Shown: one piece after another, positions 59,401 to 64,000 of the stretch
Position numbering within the stretch: the stretch's first letter is position 1
Layout: each line of letters begins with the position of its first letter
From: Panonychus citri
Taxonomy: Eukaryota; Arthropoda; Arachnida; Trombidiformes; Tetranychidae
Assembly (NCBI RefSeq): GCF_014898815.1
Contig: NW_026515539.1
Coordinates: 1,674,001 to 1,738,000 of the forward strand
Reading direction: 5' to 3'
DNA length: 64,000 nucleotides
The notes under the pieces: generated by a model
Seen by the model: the letters and a program-made list of their open reading frames with translations, nothing else
The model's database searches: none
Told to the model about the DNA's origin: nothing
Position numbers and translations under genes: made by a program

Positions 59401-62400
59401 ACAGAAAAAAAAGGAAAAGGAGTAAGTATATTAACCTCTATACGAATCTGTTGTATTTCCATTTCTAGCTCTTCTATTCGACGTTTTAATTTGATTATCA
59501 GATTATCTCTGAATAAAGGTAATAGAAATATAGATAAAGATCATAATTAGTATGATAAATTGTAGATTAAAATTAATTAATTAGTCATACTTGGCTTCCA
59601 AGGCTTCATGGGAAACAGATCCATTAACTGGTTCAGATCTGAATGACCAAACGGATGAATTTTCATCACTTGTAGCTTTATCAACCTATTAATTAGAAAT
59701 GCATTCAAAGGGTAATTAATAATAGATTAAGTAAATCAATTGTTCTGTGCTAATTAAGGGAAATTAACTAAGAACTAACCTGATTATTTGGAAATGATAA
59801 ATCAATTAATGTGTCGGTTGCTTCAGATCCATCAGGTGAATCTGATTGCTGAGGCAGGATAACAACGGGAGTTACATGACTTTTCAAATCAGATGCTAAT
59901 AGGAAATTAGGTGGATTCTGTAAATTAGAAACAGTTAATTAATCAGTCTTACAAAATGGTAAATAATTTCATTACAATAGTAAATAATCAATTGATTGTG
60001 ATCATCCAAAGATAAACATGATTACTATTATTATTATTATTATATGATTATCGGTTCAAGTAATAGACGACTTTGTTTACAGTTTGGTTGCTATTTAAGT
60101 TTAATTGCTAATGATCAATGATAACTAACTGTTTGACTGATAAAAGTATTACTTTTTTATGCTAATCAAATATGATTGAGACAAATTGTCAGTAGAAGGC
60201 AAAGTGTTCAATGTATATACAGGTAATTAACTGTAGGGTAATCATAACGATGCAAACGAGTAGTTAACTAATTAGATAAGTGTTTACGCTTATTGATTAT
60301 ATAATTGTAATAATAGTAATCATTACACTCTAAACTATTTGATAAAATATCACTTTTGACTTTGGAGAGAGACGTTAATTGTTGTTGACACAACTGTACA
60401 ATTGACAACCAGTTTAATTGTAATTACATTTGTGATTCAAATTATATCATAACTAATTATAATAACCACATAATAAGAATCTTGTAAATTGTTTAATTGC
60501 CACAGTAAAATAATGATTACGATTAATCTTAAATGATCTTAATTATGTCACATGTAAATCATTATTTATCTGATCAACAATTAATTATTTTCGTTTAGCA
60601 ATTAGTAAATTCACTTACCTCTGGTAGAAGTGGTATTTGTATAAGATACCTAAAATACTGTAAATTGTTTGAATTAAGGTAAAATTGTTTTAATCTGTAA
60701 GATGGAGAAGGTGAAAAAAAAAATGATGATTAGTAAATTGTTAACAATAAAATTCTGGTTAATCAATGAATGATCAATTGATCTACTGGAAAAGAAAGTA
60801 ATTACAATCTAAATTGAGTTAAAAATCTATCTCTGTGGCCATCAAGGGTCCCGGGTGGTAATGCTAAATTGGATTAACATGAAAGAAAAGAAAACAATCA
60901 GATTAAATTGTAAGAATTAATAGATTGTAGTGATTATTTACGATTAATTGACGGAAGTGTAACAATTTAAACAATTTACTGGTAACAACAATTGATTCTG
61001 GTGAAATTATTGAAGGTCAAGTCTTGGAATTAATTTTTTTTTCCTTTCCAATTAACTAAACTTTTCATGGTTGTTACGGATAATACCAATTACATAAAAT
61101 TGCAATCAACTAACAAGTTAAATAACAATCAGCGTAATAATTTATATATATTTAGTGAAAAAATTAACTGGAAATCAGATAGATATGAATGAGTATGTCA
61201 ATCTGTCAAAAATGATGATATTGTTTACTCAACCATCAACGTTTCGATGTTTACAGCTTCATGTTTTTACTCATTTCAAGATTTTTTTTTTCTATCTACA
61301 AGATGAATGGTGTCTACAGTTTCATTCTCAGTTTCAATTGAAAGTGGAATCAACTTTGCAATTTAGAAATGATATTGTAGTAATAACAACGATTGATGGA
61401 TGATGAAAGAGCAAGAAACAGGGTAGACATGGTGATGATGATATGAAAAAAAAAAGGTTAACCAACCTCCATGTAACTTGAATAATACTTTTACTGAGTA
61501 ATCATAAAGTTGACTTGAATCTTGGATACACGGGATCAATGGAGCTAATCGACATTGTCCTGCACTCGTCATTGAATTGGCTCGTGACATATCCAGAGAT
61601 CCAAATACTATTAATGGATGGAAATTGATTTGGAAAGAAATTGAACAAAAATATATTAAGAAAGATTAGTAATGGGAAGAAGGAAAAAGTAGATTAATTC
61701 AAATGAACAATCATTCATTTAAATGGAGGATTAAATTACCTGATGATTGAAGGCTTAATATTTCGTCTAAATAGTCAAACATTTCACATGAAAGTTGAAA
61801 ACTGTAACAGTAAAAAAAAAAGAAATGGTGATAATTAATTTAGAATCATTAATGGTGATGATTAACTTGTTAATGATTGAGGCAAAGGGAATAAACTTAC
61901 AATACATTTACATCTCGTTCACCAATTTCATCAAGCTCTTCATCGGTGACCTGTAAACTCCCCGGGAATTTAATATTCTGAATTAAGAGGATAGATCAAA
62001 ATAGAAGATGGAAAAAAAGATAAATGAAATAAAAGAAAAAGAAGAATTTGTTAGTTTTCTAAGACAATAACATGATTGAAACCGGAAGAAAAAGAAGCTG
62101 AACTGATGAGCATAAAGTGTTGATAATCTGATGAAATTGTTTTTCACTACTCAAAGTTTCAGAATATAAAAGGTAAGAAATAAAAGGTAAGTGAAAAAAG
62201 AAGAAAATTGAATAGAATGGAAAAAAAAGGAAAAGGTGATCAAGACAAGAGATTAAAGGTAACATACTCGAACGTGAAAATCCATTTTTGACACAATTAG
62301 GGCACAATAATTTTGTATCAGTTTACCATAACCATCCTTAAGGGATCCCCAGAATCGTCCGAGATCACCGACTATCCGACGATTTGGATATGCATCAATA

Positions 62401-63719
62401 ATGGCCTGGAAGATGAATGACGATTATCATCATGATCATCGTCATGATTGCCAATAAAGTAATCAGTAAATTTTCATTAGAGCGGAAAATAGACGTCGAT
62501 TGATAAAAAGAGAGAGAGAGAGAATAAGGAGACGATTGGAAAAATTAACATGAAGCATATCAAAAGAAAGAGAATGAAAATGATTCGGTAAGAGAGATTG
62601 GTCAGGTTTTCATGTCTCTTGTTAATGATGATGATTTGAGAAAAAAGAACAGTTATTTTCTCTCTTAAAGTCGAGACGAGATTTTGTCACTCTTTTTGAA
62701 TGAGAAGATATAATTTACCTTAGGATGTCCTTCACGGAGCAGTTTATGAACAACATGACAGAATTTCCAGCAAACAATTGGATTCTCTTGAAGAGGTAAT
62801 TTAACAGCAAAATTCCAAAAGAATGCTGATCCCTTTTCACGAAATGAATCGATGATAATTCCTTTTTTTCATATATTATGATTGTGTGTGGTGTTGATGT
62901 GATGGTGATGATAATTGTTCAGATGAATAGACAATAGAAGAAGAGAAGAGAGAAAAAACAAAAGAATAAAAAATCAAATCAAAAGGATTTAGAATTGATA
63001 GTAAAATAACAACAAGGAAGAGAGAGAGAGAGAGGATGATGATGCGAATACATTGAAACACTTTGAAGCCAACAAATGATCACAATTAACTCACTTCGAA
63101 CGTGTTTCTCTTTGACTGGACACTCATTGTTGTTGATGGCTTTTCGTATGCTATTGGCTTGAGAATGATCCTGGATGGAGAGAAATATTTCCGAGACCAT
63201 GATGATGATGATGATATGGATGAAGATGCCAAGAAGAACGAGAAAAGAAAAACAAAAGATAATTAGAAAAGAAAAGATAAAATGATTGTCAAATACACTA
63301 CAAAATTAAGAGTAGAGAAAAGAAAAATATAAGAATAGAATAGAATCCAATGAATTGGGAGAGAATTGGTTGTTTTTTTTTTGGAACTTGAAACATTTTA
63401 GAAACTAGCAAATTATCATTGTACTAGTCAAGTTGACAATTTAAAGGTGTGTAAATTAATATTCACATGAACGGGTGAAAATTAGTAAATATTTCATGTT
63501 TCTGATATGTGACAATTTGGTATCTGCCCATTTTTCAACAAATTAAAGGCGGATTGAAATGGTTAACAAATGAGAGGGGTAATGGTAATCAGAGTAGGTA
63601 AATATAAAAACAGCAAATGAGTGATATGTTAATGACGGATGAGAGAGAAAGAGACAATTTAAATTTGGAAACGTAATGACAATTAAAGGTAAACTTACTA
63701 CTTCAGAGTGAATAGACAT
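56437..63719 (-). CDS. Hip1: Huntingtin-interacting protein 1 (Hip1/Hip1R/Sla2 family), complete, 22 exons
   Basis: Endocytic adaptor linking PtdIns(4,5)P2 membranes, clathrin and actin. Exons: 63719-63699, 63170-63095, 62861-62719, 62405-62268, 61977-61901, 61801-61740, 61607-61467, 60863-60806, 60694-60619, 59917-59780, 59685-59591, 59508-59436, 59321-59061, 58987-58919, 58826-58565, 58439-58347, 57894-57697, 57634-57390, 57304-57215, 57121-57059, 56991-56891, 56818-56437. Every phase agrees; 2,862 nt, 953 aa; human HIP1 and HIP1R are slightly longer. ANTH domain about 8-240: lipid-binding KAINNNECPVKEKH, then VCWKFCHVVHKLLREGHPK, FFQLSCEMFDYLDE, SLDMSRANSMTSAGQCRLAPL. Linker LIQIPLLPENPPNFLLASDL; coiled coil about 330-570; I/LWEQ (THATCH) actin-binding domain about 700-953, with EFYQRNHRWTEGLISAAK, ASNEIAAATAQLVVASRVKA and DTMDFSKLTLHQAKKMEME. 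It ends soon after the I/LWEQ core, without the Pro-rich tail of vertebrate HIP1R. No frame breaks. Confidence 0.97.
62719..63719 (-). CDS. Hip1: Hip1 exons 1-3: start codon and ANTH phosphoinositide motif
   Basis: The seven-codon first exon starts at ATG (63719) and ends at a GTAAGT donor. Exon 2 then supplies DHSQANSIRKAINNNE and the motif K-x9-K-E-K-H that binds PtdIns(4,5)P2 in ANTH domains. Exon 3 has an atypical A-rich acceptor (GAAAAAAAG), with no pyrimidine tract, yet is required for the conserved EKGSAFFWNFAVKLPL. An alternative in-frame ATG lies at about 63199 in the 5' extension of exon 2, so a shorter transcript could start there. Confidence 0.8.
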
Positions 63720-64000
63720 TAGAGTGATGGTGATGGTGGAAATGAGATGAGAATAAGATTCGTTCTGTTGATTGTTGACACTTTTTGTTTAGATTTTAAT
63801 TTGCTCATGGGAACATTGAATAGATGAAGGATAAAAATATTAAAAACAGATAAAAAGAATAAAAAAACTTAAACAATGAATAAAAATGTTGATGGTTCAG
63901 TTGATTATCTCATGTTAAGAAGTGATAATGTTTTGAAAAAAAGAAAATTAGAAAATGAGATTATCGATTATCGATCATCTTTTTTTTCGATTATTGACTA
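63720..64000. other. Hip1: Hip1 upstream region
   Basis: AT-rich sequence upstream of the Hip1 start codon, presumably 5' UTR and promoter. No distinct element recognised. Confidence 0.4.

Noticed and set aside
1..64000. tRNA, rRNA, microRNA genes, viral insertions
   Set aside because: Looked for conserved tRNA boxes, rRNA cores and viral polymerase motifs by eye and found nothing convincing; a covariance-model scan would be needed to exclude small RNAs.

Overview
The window is AT-rich nuclear DNA of an animal, with spliced genes, GT-AG introns (mostly 50-100 nt, a few of many kb) and many CT, GAT and ATT microsatellites. The gene content (chorion-type heme peroxidase, a Stranded-at-second receptor, a ZP-domain cuticle-type protein, a caspase homologue, Hip1) points to an arthropod. 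An acariform mite is my best guess, but the sequence alone does not prove it.

Layout. (1) 2-2876 (+): 3' part of an animal heme peroxidase gene, cut by the left edge. (2) 2875-3437 (-): a recent inverted partial copy of the sas FN3/transmembrane exons, whose boundary coincides with the peroxidase stop codon. (3) 3813-38935 (+): one gene, a stranded-at-second (sas) orthologue. Its signal-peptide exon lies at 3813-3930, followed by a 26,278-nt first intron that accounts for the whole apparently empty 4-30 kb region, then eight exons at 30.2-38.9 kb. (4) 40381-51343 (-): an eight-exon ZP-domain membrane protein, tail-to-tail with sas, with introns of 5.6 and 3.1 kb. (5) 53236 to about 54376 (-): a caspase homologue lacking key catalytic residues, with several indels. 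(6) 54464-55532: a long imperfect palindrome (arms about 480 bp, loop 106 bp) carrying an unrecognised ORF. (7) 56437-63719 (-): a complete 22-exon Hip1 gene (ANTH, coiled coil, I/LWEQ) whose exon phases all agree.

The sas and ZP genes both encode epithelial apical or extracellular-matrix proteins, and Hip1 is an endocytic clathrin/actin adaptor. Nothing shows that these genes form a functional cluster.

Two points stand out. First, the inverted sas copy lies where the peroxidase 3' UTR should be, so a peroxidase transcript could carry several hundred nucleotides antisense to sas exons 7-8. The palindrome at 54.5-55.5 kb is a second possible dsRNA source. Second, eight single-base frame breaks, at or near short base runs, interrupt otherwise conserved reading frames in peroxidase, sas, ZP and caspase. 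In the first three genes sequence or assembly error is the likeliest cause; the caspase may be a real pseudogene.
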